From: Clostridiales bacterium
Lineage (GTDB): Bacteria > Bacillota > Clostridia > Peptostreptococcales > Anaerovoracaceae
DNA length: 64,000 bases
Direction: 5' to 3'
NCBI GenBank assembly: GCA_015058275.1
Contig: SVCQ01000005.1
Coordinates: forward strand, 25,601-89,600
In this document: piece by piece, positions 1-8,276 of the stretch
Position numbering within the stretch: position 1 is the first letter of the stretch
Layout: each line of letters starts with the position of its first letter
Program-made: the position numbers and the translations under genes
Notes under the pieces: model-generated
Seen by the model: the letters and a program-made list of their open reading frames with translations, nothing else
The model's database searches: none
What the model was told of the DNA's origin: nothing

Positions 1-158
1 ACGGTTGGTATATCTTTGAGGAGACAACCCCTAATAAGTTCTTCTATCTGGTCGTTACGGCCGAGGGAACATACGGCACATCGGAATCAGCCGGGGGCTA
101 TGCATTACGTAACGAAGCTGAGACTGAGGCAAAGGCTGTGTATAGCGCGCACAACTAA
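1..158 (+). CDS. C-terminal end of a truncated, probably exported protein
   Basis: The window opens inside a gene. The frame beginning at base 3 is open and stops at the TAA at 156-158, giving about 51 residues. The visible tail is rich in Thr, Ser, Ala, Glu, Tyr and Gly, has no membrane segment and no charged cytosolic look, which resembles the end of a secreted or cell-surface beta-sandwich protein. No motif is recognisable and no function can be given. It stops 51 bases before the diguanylate cyclase, with a promoter in the gap. Confidence 0.5.
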   Translation, partial: GWYIFEETTPNKFFYLVVTAEGTYGTSESAGGYALRNEAETEAKAVYSAHN

Positions 159-171
159 GAGATGTGTTCTA

Positions 172-200
172 TTGTAGGGATGGTGCGTGCGTAGTATAAT
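172..200 (+). promoter_or_regulatory. Promoter of the diguanylate cyclase gene
   Basis: TTGTAG at 172-177 and TATAAT at 195-200 are separated by exactly 17 bases. The predicted transcription start (about 207) lies only a few bases before the ATG at 210, so the message would be almost leaderless. Confidence 0.6.
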
Positions 201-209
201 CTGTAAACT

Positions 210-1874
210 ATGAAATCGATCAGAAGCCGTATAACAGCATTGGTAATACTTGCGGTCGTGATCAGCGTGCTTGCGATAGGCATCATAAGCGTGAGGGTGA
301 TCAGGAACTCGGAGCGGGAGGCGTCTCTTAACCTGCTCCGGCTTACCTGTGAGCAAAAACAGCTCCAGCTGGACGCGTATTTTGACAGCATAGAGCAGTC
401 GGTCGATACCGTACTGCACTTCGCAGAGGATCAATACAATGACGAATCGGATGAGGCGTTCTCGCAGTACATCTCCAGTGTCGATACGCTTTTCCACAGT
501 GTGGCCAACAATACCAACGGTGTATACACCTATTACTATCGTATAGATCCGGATCTCGGGACCACGAATCAGGGCTTCTGGTATACAAAATACGACAGCT
601 ATGATTTCGAGCTTCGTGAGTTTACGGATATCAAGGCGTACGATGAGTACGACAGGGAGCATGTCGGATGGTATTACTCGCCAAAGCAAAAGGGCTATGC
701 TTTGTGGCTGGATCCGTATGCCAATGAGAATCTAGGCGGGACCAAGATGATATCCTATGTAACGCCGGTATATCATGATGGCAAGTTCGTAGGAGTCATC
801 GGCATAGATGTCGACTACAGGCTCCTGGAGAACAGACTCAAAAATATTGAGGCCTTTGAGACAGGCTACGCGGTACTCACCAACGCGGATGACAATGTGA
901 TATATCACCCCGAGATCAAGGCGGGTACTCCGATCGGCTCTATATCCGACAAGCTCAAAAAGAGCAATCTGGTAGGGGCCGATCAGCTGATCGAATACAC
1001 GTATGGCAATCAGGACAAGATCGCATGCTGGGCCAATCTCTCAAACGACATGAAGCTCTTCCTGGTCGTCCCTATGAGCGAGATCAACGAGACCTGGCAC
1101 AATCTCCTTGGCTACGTGGTCATGTTTTCGATAGTCATACTTATCATATTCATAGGTCTGACCACGCTGATCGCAAATCACATCACAAAGCCTCTGTCTG
1201 AACTTACGGACATCGCGCGCAGGCTCGACGATGGTGACTACGACGTCAGTTTTGATTACGACAGGGATGACGAGATCGGAGTTCTCACCAATACATTCCA
1301 TCAGCTTTCGGATCATCTCAAGATCTACATTGGTGATCTCAGCGACAGGGCCTACAAGGATGCCCTTACATCTGTAAGGAACAAGGGCGCCTTCGATGTC
1401 TACCTGCGCAAGCTTGAGGACAGGATAGCGAATGCCGGGGAGATGGGGGAACCTGAGTTTGCGATCTGCATGTTTGACTGCAACAACCTCAAGATCATGA
1501 ACGACAACTACGGACATGACAAGGGAGATATCTATCTCAAAAATGCATGTGCTCTCATCTGCGATATATTCGCCCACAGTCCGGTATTCAGGCTGGGCGG
1601 TGATGAGTTCGTGACCATACTTGAGGGCGATGACTATACAAACAGGCTTGAGCTGTGCAGGGAATTCGACAGGCGAGTCGCGGAGTCATGCGAGCAGGCC
1701 AGCGAGCCGTGGGAGACCATCGATATCGCGAGCGGCATAGCCGTCTATGCAGCTGACAGGGACAAGACTGCCGGGGAAGTGCTCAAGAGAGCAGACAAGC
1801 GCATGTACGAGGACAAGGCCCGCAAAAAGCAGGGCATTGTAAGAGAGCTCGACGAGAGCATGGTGAGCTATTAG
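210..1874 (+). CDS. Membrane diguanylate cyclase, Cache-HAMP-GGDEF
   Basis: Predicted to make cyclic di-GMP from two GTP at the membrane in response to an extracellular ligand. The 554 residues show an N-terminal membrane helix (about 8-30), a dCache-like extracellular domain (about 35-290), a second helix (about 300-325), a HAMP linker (to about 380) and a GGDEF domain. The GGDEF signature is intact at residues 463-467. The RxxD inhibitory site expected nine residues before it is replaced by F and S, so product inhibition is probably absent. No Shine-Dalgarno is visible before the ATG, but the start is needed for the first helix. A PotD-like lipoprotein gene follows after 25 bases, suggesting a sensor pair. 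Family assignment is firm; the ligand is inferred. Confidence 0.93.
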   Translation: MKSIRSRITALVILAVVISVLAIGIISVRVIRNSEREASLNLLRLTCEQKQLQLDAYFDSIEQSVDTVLHFAEDQYNDESDEAFSQYISSVDTLFHSVANNTNGVYTYYYRIDPDLGTTNQGFWYTKYDSYDFELREFTDIKAYDEYDREHVGWYYSPKQKGYALWLDPYANENLGGTKMISYVTPVYHDGKFVGVIGIDVDYRLLENRLKNIEAFETGYAVLTNADDNVIYHPEIKAGTPIGSISDKLKKSNLVGADQLIEYTYGNQDKIACWANLSNDMKLFLVVPMSEINETWHNLLGYVVMFSIVILIIFIGLTTLIANHITKPLSELTDIARRLDDGDYDVSFDYDRDDEIGVLTNTFHQLSDHLKIYIGDLSDRAYKDALTSVRNKGAFDVYLRKLEDRIANAGEMGEPEFAICMFDCNNLKIMNDNYGHDKGDIYLKNACALICDIFAHSPVFRLGGDEFVTILEGDDYTNRLELCREFDRRVAESCEQASEPWETIDIASGIAVYAADRDKTAGEVLKRADKRMYEDKARKKQGIVRELDESMVSY

Positions 1875-1899
1875 ACCAAAAGGGAAAAGGGAAGATATA

Positions 1900-2988
1900 T
1901 TGAAAAAGACATCATCAGCTGAATTCACAGGCAGGAGAGCCATCGCGTGCGTCGCTATGATCGCGATGCTGATTGCAATGGTGCCTCTTATGTCTGGCTG
2001 CAGGAGCGGCGTCAACGGAGAAGTATATGTGTACAGCTACGGAGATTACTTTGATCCGATGCTGGCTGAGGACTTCGAGGCCGAGACGGGCATCAGGGTC
2101 ATACTCGACTCCTACGATACGGCCGAGGAGATGTATACCGTACTCGAAAACAACGCCACGACCTATGACTGCATCTGCACTTCCGACTACATGATACAGC
2201 GCATGATCGGCAACGACATGCTCGCTCCGCTTGATATGAGCAATATCCCTGAGGTGAAGAACATCGGCAAGGTGTACATGGAGAAGTCAGAGTCATTTGA
2301 CCCGGGCAATAAATACTCCGTGCCTTACCAGGCGGGCATCTCGGGCATTCTTTACAACAAAAAGATGACCGAGGGTGACGTTATCGATTCCTGGAATGAT
2401 CTGTGGAACGAAAAGTACAAGGATCAGATGGTCATGCCTGACAGCGTCAGGGATGCCTTCATGATAGGCCTCAAAAAGCTCGGCTATTCCGAGAATTCCA
2501 CGAGCGAGGCAGAGATAAAGGCGGCTGCTGATGAACTCATCAAACAAAAGCCTCTGGTATATAAGTATGCCAATGACTCCGCAAGAGACCTCCTGGCCAA
2601 CGGCTCGGCGGCTCTCGGCGTTGTATGGAACGGCGAGTATATCTATACAAATGATCTCAACAAGGATGTGGAATTCGTGATCCCAAAGGAGGGCTCTGAG
2701 TTCTTTATCGACTCGTGGGTTGTGCCTAAAAAGGCCGTCAACAAGGAGAATGCCGAGAAGTGGATCAACTTCCTGTGCAAGGCGGAGGTTGCGGCTCAGA
2801 ACTTCGACTATCTCTACTACACCACGCCTAACGAAGCGGCTTACGATCTGATAGACAAGGAGTATCTCAATAATAAAGCGGTATTCCCGGACGAGGAGAC
2901 CATCGCACGCTGCGAGTCGCTTGTCACCCTCGATCCGAAGACTACCGAGCTTTACAGTGATTACTGGAAGAAGGTAAAGGCTGACTGA
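1900..2988 (+). CDS. PotD-like polyamine-binding lipoprotein without ABC partners
   Basis: A 362-residue periplasmic-type binding protein of the spermidine/putrescine (PotD) family. It starts with TTG at 1900 after an AAAAGGGAAG ribosome site. A signal peptide ends in the lipobox LMSGC, so Cys34 would be lipidated and the protein tethered outside the membrane. The mature start, with VYSYGDYFDP, is typical of PotD, and family-like stretches continue to the end. No permease or ATPase gene lies nearby; instead it follows a Cache-GGDEF cyclase by 25 bases and is probably co-transcribed. By analogy with Vibrio NspS-MbaA it may present a polyamine to the cyclase rather than feed transport; that role is inference. 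Confidence 0.85.
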   Translation: MKKTSSAEFTGRRAIACVAMIAMLIAMVPLMSGCRSGVNGEVYVYSYGDYFDPMLAEDFEAETGIRVILDSYDTAEEMYTVLENNATTYDCICTSDYMIQRMIGNDMLAPLDMSNIPEVKNIGKVYMEKSESFDPGNKYSVPYQAGISGILYNKKMTEGDVIDSWNDLWNEKYKDQMVMPDSVRDAFMIGLKKLGYSENSTSEAEIKAAADELIKQKPLVYKYANDSARDLLANGSAALGVVWNGEYIYTNDLNKDVEFVIPKEGSEFFIDSWVVPKKAVNKENAEKWINFLCKAEVAAQNFDYLYYTTPNEAAYDLIDKEYLNNKAVFPDEETIARCESLVTLDPKTTELYSDYWKKVKAD

Positions 2989-4947
2989 TCAGTTCTTCTT
3001 CCTGAATTCTACTTTTATATGTTTCCGGCTGTCGGCCTTCAACTTGTGGCCGCTGCCGGATTTTTTATTGTCGTCAGGTGTATCCGATCCATCCTCAGTG
3101 CTCTCAGCCTCATCGGCCTCATCGGCTCCCGCCAGAATATCTGTAACAGGGATATCCGCGAGCCTGCTGAAGTACTTCTCGCGGTCATGCTCGTAGGCCG
3201 CGAGGTAGTTCTCGTTGTTGGAGTGGTGGAGATCATGGAGATACGAGTGCTCCTGTCCGAAGATCTCAGGCTTCTCGCCCTCGAGTATGTAGACTGCCAG
3301 GTCGCTGCACTTGTCTGAGATGTGCTCGATGTTGGTGAGTATGGCCTGGTAGTGGATACCGTTGATCGCGTTGCATATCTGGTTGACCATGCGGTATACG
3401 TGTCTGGCGTTGAGCTCCTCGACGAGATCGTCAATGACCTCCTCGAGCGGCTCCACGAGGGATGCGAGCGCCGAGTCGGATGCCCTGTAGGCCCTGTTGG
3501 TGTTGTCGAGTATCTCATAGATAGCGTCGAACGCGAGCCTCAGCTCGGCAAGGGCGTTAGGCGAGAATTCTCTGCCGGACTGCCGGAGGGCGTTGATCTC
3601 ATCGTTGATATTGACAGCAAGGTCTCCGATACGCTCGTAGCATATGAGGGCCTTGATGAGTCTGTTCTGGTATCTGGTGTCCTTATCCATAGTGACATAA
3701 GGGGAGAGGGACACGATGTACTTGTTGGCCTGGTCGATCATATTGTCGAGCAGTGCCTCACGCTCCTCGATTCGTGTGTTGCGCTTAGGATCATAATCGT
3801 AGATCTGATTGACCGCGGCATCGAAGTTGTGGGTCGCGATTTCGCTCATCTCGAGCACGACTCTCCTGACCTGATCAAGAGCGATGGCAGGGGAGACGAA
3901 GAGCCTCTCGTCGAGGGCGTCGAGGGCTGCGATGGCGTGCTTGTCCTCCTCCTCGATAGGAGCTTCCTTGACGATGGCGCAGGTGATGCGCTCAAAGAGT
4001 CCTGTAAGAGGCAGGAATACGACGGCCGGAACGAGCCTGAAGAATCCGTGGATATTGGCGACTCCGCCTGAATTGAGGGTCTTGTACCAGAGCTCGTCGC
4101 TGAGGATACCGGTCTTGCGTCCGATGAAGACCATGAGGAAGCAAAGGACGGCTGCGAATACGTTATATACGATGTGCACCACGGCGGTCCTGCGCTGGAC
4201 CGGCTTGGCGCCTATGCGGCTAACAAGATAGGTAGTGATACAGTCGCCGATATTGACGCCGATGATAACGGCAAAGACGGCGCTGAATGTGACGCCTACG
4301 GAGCTCGCTATGGACTGTATGATACCGACCACAGCGGATGAGCTCTGGACTACACCTGTGACCGCGACTCCGGCGAGGAAGCCGAGGAGGTAGTTGTTCT
4401 GAAAGGCGGTGAGCAGTCCGCTCAGCGAATCGCTGAACTGGGATACGACGTTACTCATGTATATGAGTCCCATAAAGAGTATGCCAAATCCGCAGGCGAC
4501 CGACCCGGCTGTATTTGATGCCGGTGTCTTGATGAACATGATCAGCACGATGCCGATCACGAGTGCGAGAGGGGCGAGGTTGTCAGCCTTAAAGAAGTAC
4601 AGAGGGCTGTCCATGCCCGAGCTGACGTCCATGAGTCTGATGATCTGGGCCGTTATGGCGGTACCTACATTGGCGCCCAGCACTATGCCTACAGACTGGT
4701 GGAAGGTGAGAAAGCCCGCTCCCACAAGACCTATGGTGATCACTATCGTCGCTGTCGAGCTCTGGATGATGCAGGCGACGAGCATGCCGAGCAGGAAGCC
4801 CATCCACGGCTTGTTGGTGACTTTGGCAAGCGCTGTCTGCATCGCGCCGCCGGACGAGCTCTTGAGGCCGTCTCCCATCACGCGCATGCCGTAGAGGAAC
4901 ATGCCCAGGCCGCCCAGGAAGGCGACAGCGTTATAAAATATACTCAT
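2989..4947 (-). CDS. Na/Pi cotransporter family protein with PhoU-like tail
   Basis: A 652-residue membrane protein of the NptA/PNaS family, predicted to couple sodium to phosphate movement. The N-terminal half (about 1-330) carries two inverted Na_Pi_cotrans repeats, each with the QSS signature (IIQSSTAT, VVQSSSAV). The C-terminal half (about 350-570) is a helical PhoU-like domain, followed by an acidic then lysine-rich hydrophilic tail. The ATG at 4947 is chosen because AAGGAGTGATT precedes it; the open frame runs further upstream but lacks family similarity there. Its stop codon directly abuts that of the convergent PotD-like gene, with no room for a terminator. Confidence 0.92.
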   Translation of the reverse strand: MSIFYNAVAFLGGLGMFLYGMRVMGDGLKSSSGGAMQTALAKVTNKPWMGFLLGMLVACIIQSSTATIVITIGLVGAGFLTFHQSVGIVLGANVGTAITAQIIRLMDVSSGMDSPLYFFKADNLAPLALVIGIVLIMFIKTPASNTAGSVACGFGILFMGLIYMSNVVSQFSDSLSGLLTAFQNNYLLGFLAGVAVTGVVQSSSAVVGIIQSIASSVGVTFSAVFAVIIGVNIGDCITTYLVSRIGAKPVQRRTAVVHIVYNVFAAVLCFLMVFIGRKTGILSDELWYKTLNSGGVANIHGFFRLVPAVVFLPLTGLFERITCAIVKEAPIEEEDKHAIAALDALDERLFVSPAIALDQVRRVVLEMSEIATHNFDAAVNQIYDYDPKRNTRIEEREALLDNMIDQANKYIVSLSPYVTMDKDTRYQNRLIKALICYERIGDLAVNINDEINALRQSGREFSPNALAELRLAFDAIYEILDNTNRAYRASDSALASLVEPLEEVIDDLVEELNARHVYRMVNQICNAINGIHYQAILTNIEHISDKCSDLAVYILEGEKPEIFGQEHSYLHDLHHSNNENYLAAYEHDREKYFSRLADIPVTDILAGADEADEAESTEDGSDTPDDNKKSGSGHKLKADSRKHIKVEFRKKN

Positions 4948-5022
4948 AATCACTCCTTGATTATTGTCCCGTCTTTTTCCGACTACATTATATTGCCCGC
5001 CTAATGCAAATGCAATATTGTG

Positions 5023-5052
5023 TTGACTTAATCCTACCTCGGTGGTAGGATT
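5023..5052 (+). promoter_or_regulatory. Promoter and palindromic operator of the Rrf2 regulator
   Basis: TTGACT (5023-5028), 17 bases, TAGGAT (5046-5051). A perfect 9-base inverted repeat, AATCCTACC / GGTAGGATT with a 5-base spacer, spans 5030-5052 and covers the spacer and the -10 element. The position fits autorepression by the Rrf2 protein encoded 32 bases downstream; binding is inferred. Confidence 0.7.
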
Positions 5053-5083
5053 TATCGGGAAAAAGCGAAAGGAGGCACCCGAT

Positions 5084-5533
5084 ATGATGGTATCTACCAA
5101 GGGCAGATATGCTCTTACAGTAATGGTGGATCTTGCGCGTAACGCCGGAGACGGATACGTATCTCTTGCGGATATCGCGGAGAGAGAGCACCTCTCAATG
5201 AAATACCTCGAGAGCATCATCTCAATACTCAACAAGGGCGGGATGCTCCTGAGCCTCAGGGGCAAGAACGGCGGCTACAGGCTGGCCAGAGATCCCGGAG
5301 AGTACAATATAAGCGAGATACTTCTCCTGACAGAGGGCACGCTCGCGCCCGTCAACTGCATAATGCAGGACGGAGTGCAGTGCGACAAGGCTGCCACATG
5401 CAGCACGCTTCCGCTCTGGGCGGGCCTCGACAAGGTGATCGAGGACTACCTCGGAGATATCACGCTCGAAGATGTTATTACCGGCAACCGCAGGAAGATG
5501 CTCAAAGACTACTGCGGCAGCTGTGAAAGTTAA
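5084..5533 (+). CDS. iscR: Rrf2 family regulator, IscR-like
   Basis: A 149-residue winged-helix repressor heading an iron-sulfur assembly cluster. The N-terminal helix-turn-helix (STKGRYALTVMVDLA, then SLADIAEREHLSMKYLESI) is typical of Rrf2. Three cysteines at 92, 100 and 106 sit in the iron-sulfur ligand loop, so it probably senses cluster status and controls the downstream desulfurase and scaffold genes. Start chosen at the first of two adjacent ATGs (5084) after AAAGGAGG; an upstream in-frame GTG lies inside the operator. The spacing between the first two Cys (seven residues) is longer than in E. coli IscR. The cysteine desulfurase gene begins 15 bases after the stop. Confidence 0.88.
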   Translation: MMVSTKGRYALTVMVDLARNAGDGYVSLADIAEREHLSMKYLESIISILNKGGMLLSLRGKNGGYRLARDPGEYNISEILLLTEGTLAPVNCIMQDGVQCDKAATCSTLPLWAGLDKVIEDYLGDITLEDVITGNRRKMLKDYCGSCES

Positions 5534-5548
5534 GTAACCGGAGGAGAT

Positions 5549-6748
5549 ATGATGAAAGTTTACGCAGACAACGCCGCGACTACTTACATGAGCAAGACGG
5601 CCAGAGACAAGCTCATCGAGTGCATCGATGAGTTCAACGGCAACCCGAACAGCCTCCACAGCGACGGACAGCGCACCCAGGAGGAGCTCGACAGAGCAAG
5701 AGCCATCGTTGCAGGCTGCATCAACGCCGCTAAGCCAAACGAGATATACTTCACATCCGGCGGCTCGGAGGCCGACAACCAGGCTCTCCTGAGCGCAGCC
5801 AGAGGACTTGCAGGCAAGGGCAAAAAGCACCTTATCACGCTCAACATTGAGCACCACGCCATACTCCATACGATGGCCAAGCTCGAAAAGGAAGGCTTTG
5901 AGGTCACATATCTCAAACCTCAGGCCAACGGCATCGTGGATGTCAAGGATGTCGAGGATGCTATCAGGGAGGATACTGCGCTTGTCAGCATTATGTTTGC
6001 AAACAACGAGATGGGAGCCATCCAGCCTATACCTGAGATCGGCAAGGTCTGCAAGGCTAAAGGCGTGCTCTTCCACACAGACGCGGTACAGGCCGCAGCG
6101 CATGTTCCGATCGATGTACAGGCCATGAACATAGACATGCTGTCGATGTCGGGACATAAGTTCCACGGACCTAAGGGCGTGGGAGTGCTCTATGCACGCA
6201 ACGGCATCAGACTGGTCAACGTCATCGAGGGCGGAGCCCAGGAGAGAGGCAAGAGAGCCGGCACGGTCAACGTACCGGGCATAGCCTCCATGGCAGCTGC
6301 TCTAAAGGAAGGCTGCGACAACATGGAGGAGAACAAGTCAAAGGTCAGAGCTTTGAGAGACAGGCTCATCAAGGGCCTTTCGGACATCCCGTACTCACAG
6401 CTCAACGGAGATCCGGTAAAGAGACTTCCGGGCAATGTCAATTACTCATTCGAGGGCGTAGAGGGTGAGAGCCTGCTGCTCCACCTGGACATGTACGGCA
6501 TCGAGTGCTCATCCGGCTCGGCATGCACAAGCGAGTCCCTTGAGCCTTCGCACGTTCTCACAGGCATGGGTGTGCCTGTTGAGGCGGCCCATGGATCACT
6601 GAGATTCAGCCTGGATATAGACAACACCGAAGAGCAGATAGACTATGTCATCGAAAAGGTCCACGCTGTAGTTGAGAGATACAGGAGCATGTCCCCGTAC
6701 TGGGAGGACCTCATGACAGGCAAAAGACAGCACTGCATAGCAGAGTAG
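5549..6748 (+). CDS. nifS: Cysteine desulfurase, NifS/IscS type
   Basis: PLP enzyme that removes sulfur from cysteine and hands it to the scaffold protein. At 399 residues it matches the class I NifS/IscS length. The PLP lysine is Lys204 in SGHKFHGPKG, the upstream HTDAVQAAAH motif binds the cofactor, and the persulfide cysteine is Cys326 in SSGSACTS within a long flexible loop. The ribosome site GGAGGAG precedes ATG 5549. It lies between the Rrf2 regulator and an IscU-type gene, the standard minimal ISC layout of Clostridia. Confidence 0.95.
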   Translation: MMKVYADNAATTYMSKTARDKLIECIDEFNGNPNSLHSDGQRTQEELDRARAIVAGCINAAKPNEIYFTSGGSEADNQALLSAARGLAGKGKKHLITLNIEHHAILHTMAKLEKEGFEVTYLKPQANGIVDVKDVEDAIREDTALVSIMFANNEMGAIQPIPEIGKVCKAKGVLFHTDAVQAAAHVPIDVQAMNIDMLSMSGHKFHGPKGVGVLYARNGIRLVNVIEGGAQERGKRAGTVNVPGIASMAAALKEGCDNMEENKSKVRALRDRLIKGLSDIPYSQLNGDPVKRLPGNVNYSFEGVEGESLLLHLDMYGIECSSGSACTSESLEPSHVLTGMGVPVEAAHGSLRFSLDIDNTEEQIDYVIEKVHAVVERYRSMSPYWEDLMTGKRQHCIAE

Positions 6749-6763
6749 AGAAGTATTACGGGT

Positions 6764-6783
6764 ATGTAAAGCATACTTTACAT
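6764..6783. repeat. Copy of the GTAAAG-N4-CTTTAC palindrome
   Basis: ATGTAAAG, CATA, ATGTAAAG reversed: 8-base perfect arms between the desulfurase stop (6748) and the scaffold start (6801). It is the only copy in the window that does not overlap or adjoin a stop codon. The same core recurs near 12846, 19867, 27533 and 51223. Confidence 0.8.
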
Positions 6784-6800
6784 AATGAAAGGAGCATATA

Positions 6801-7223
6801 ATGTCACTTTATACAGATAAGGTAATGGATCACTTTGAGAATCCTCGCAATGTAGGAGTCATCGAGGATGCTGACGGCATCGGAGAAGTCGGTAACCCTC
6901 TCTGCGGAGATATAATGAAGATGTACATCAAGGTCGAGGACGACAGGATCGCAGACATCAAGTTCAAGACCTTCGGCTGCGGAAGCGCAATTGCTACAAG
7001 CTCGATGGCGACAGAGCTCATCAAGGGAAAGACTCTCGATGAGGCGCTTGAGCTCACAAACAAGGCCGTAGTAGAGGCCCTCGATGGACTTCCGGCAAGG
7101 AAGATCCACTGCTCGGTACTCGCAGAGGATGCCATCAAGGCTGCTCTTGTGGACTATTACGAAAAGAGCGGCAGAGAGATGCCTGAGGACCTTGTAGGAT
7201 TCGAGCCTCACGAGGACGAGTAA
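6801..7223 (+). CDS. nifU: Iron-sulfur cluster scaffold, NifU/IscU N-terminal type
   Basis: A 140-residue cytosolic scaffold on which clusters are built from desulfurase-derived sulfur. The three conserved cysteines are Cys35 (GNPLCGD), Cys60 (FGCGSAIATSS) and Cys104 (KIHCSVLAEDA), together with the stabilising Asp37. It lacks the C-terminal Nfu domain of full NifU, so it is IscU-like in size. GAAAGGAG precedes the ATG. It is the last gene of the regulator-desulfurase-scaffold cluster; a 20-base palindrome lies in the 52-base gap before it. Confidence 0.94.
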   Translation: MSLYTDKVMDHFENPRNVGVIEDADGIGEVGNPLCGDIMKMYIKVEDDRIADIKFKTFGCGSAIATSSMATELIKGKTLDEALELTNKAVVEALDGLPARKIHCSVLAEDAIKAALVDYYEKSGREMPEDLVGFEPHEDE

Positions 7224-7272
7224 GGAATCATTGAATTAATTTAGTACATTAATATTTGTGCTTTCTATGATA

Positions 7273-7308
7273 ATCGTCAACTCAGTAGTGTTATACTAAG
7301 TTGATGAT
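7273..7308 (+). promoter_or_regulatory. Inverted repeat around a TATACT element before the RDD gene
   Basis: ATCGTCAACT at 7273-7282 and AGTTGATGAT at 7299-7308 match as an inverted repeat with one mismatch and a 16-base gap. A TATACT element (7292-7297) sits between the arms, so this may be the operator-promoter of the gene starting at 7332. No good -35 is visible. Confidence 0.4.
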
Positions 7309-7331
7309 GATATATCACAGAGGGATTTATT

Positions 7332-8243
7332 ATGGCAAACAAAAAGACAATGAAATTAGCCACAGGAGGCAGGAGACTCGGTGCTGCGCTGATCGACGCG
7401 ATCGTACCGTTCATCGCGGGCATCGCTTGTTTTGTCGCGATGATATCTGCCGGCATTAGACAGCCGGCTGTCCCTGACTGGGGATACGAGTATGATTTCG
7501 AAGACAGCTTCGGCTACGGCTATGATTACGGTTATGAAGTCTCCGGCGATTCCGGGACGGCTCTGGCGGTATTCGGCGCCATGCTGCTCCTGCTGCTTGT
7601 TTACTTTGTTATTGAATGCATCTTCTTTGCCAGATCGCAGACCATAGGCAAGGCTGTGCTCGGCCTGCAGGTGGTATCAAGCAAGGACGGCAGCAAGATC
7701 GGATTCTGGAAGATGCTCTTCAGGGAGATCTTCGTCAAGCAGGCGTCACACGTGCTGTATCTGGGATTCTTCTGGATACTGCTGGACGAAAAGAACAGAG
7801 CGTGGCATGACAAGATACTCGATACTTACGTTGTCGACATTCACGGTACCAGAGCGCTCGAGGCCAAGGCGGCTCCTGCTCAGACGCAGCCTGCTCCGGT
7901 GAGCCAGGCACCTGCCCCTCAGGCAGAGACTCCGGCTCCTAAAGTTGAAGCAAAGGTTCCTGAAGTCAAGGCGGCTGAGCCAAAGACCGAGGTCAAAGCA
8001 CCTGAAGTAAGGGCTGCAGAGCCAAAGGTCGAGGCCAAAGTCTCTGAGGTCAAGGCGGCTGAGCCAGCTCCGGCTGTAGTGGCAGTAACCGAAGTAGTTG
8101 AAGCGCCTGCGCAGGACATCAAGGTAAGCATGTCCATGAAGAAGGACGAGCTCCTCGAGGCGGCACGCAGGGCCGGCGTCGAGGTGAGTTCAAAGGCCAC
8201 CAAGGCAGATATAATAGAAGCGATTGAGAAGACCGCAAAGTAA
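7332..8243 (+). CDS. RDD family membrane protein with repeat linker and C-terminal Rho_N/SAP-like motif
   Basis: A 303-residue membrane protein. The RDD domain occupies about 7-175, with the R-R-L-G-A start, a first helix (about 17-37), a Tyr/Asp/Gly-rich extracellular loop and two later helices. Residues about 180-265 are a low-complexity Ala/Pro/Lys/Glu/Val linker made of near-repeats such as APEVRAAEPKVEAKV. The last 38 residues form a charged helix-extended-helix motif (MKKDELLEAARRAGVEVSSK) whose close relative ends the protein at 61646. The function of RDD proteins is mostly unknown; transport or ion exchange is suggested for some. GAGGGA precedes the ATG. Confidence 0.85.
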   Translation: MANKKTMKLATGGRRLGAALIDAIVPFIAGIACFVAMISAGIRQPAVPDWGYEYDFEDSFGYGYDYGYEVSGDSGTALAVFGAMLLLLLVYFVIECIFFARSQTIGKAVLGLQVVSSKDGSKIGFWKMLFREIFVKQASHVLYLGFFWILLDEKNRAWHDKILDTYVVDIHGTRALEAKAAPAQTQPAPVSQAPAPQAETPAPKVEAKVPEVKAAEPKTEVKAPEVRAAEPKVEAKVSEVKAAEPAPAVVAVTEVVEAPAQDIKVSMSMKKDELLEAARRAGVEVSSKATKADIIEAIEKTAK

Positions 8244-8276
8244 TGCGGATCAGGATATACGGTAATTTCAGCTTAA

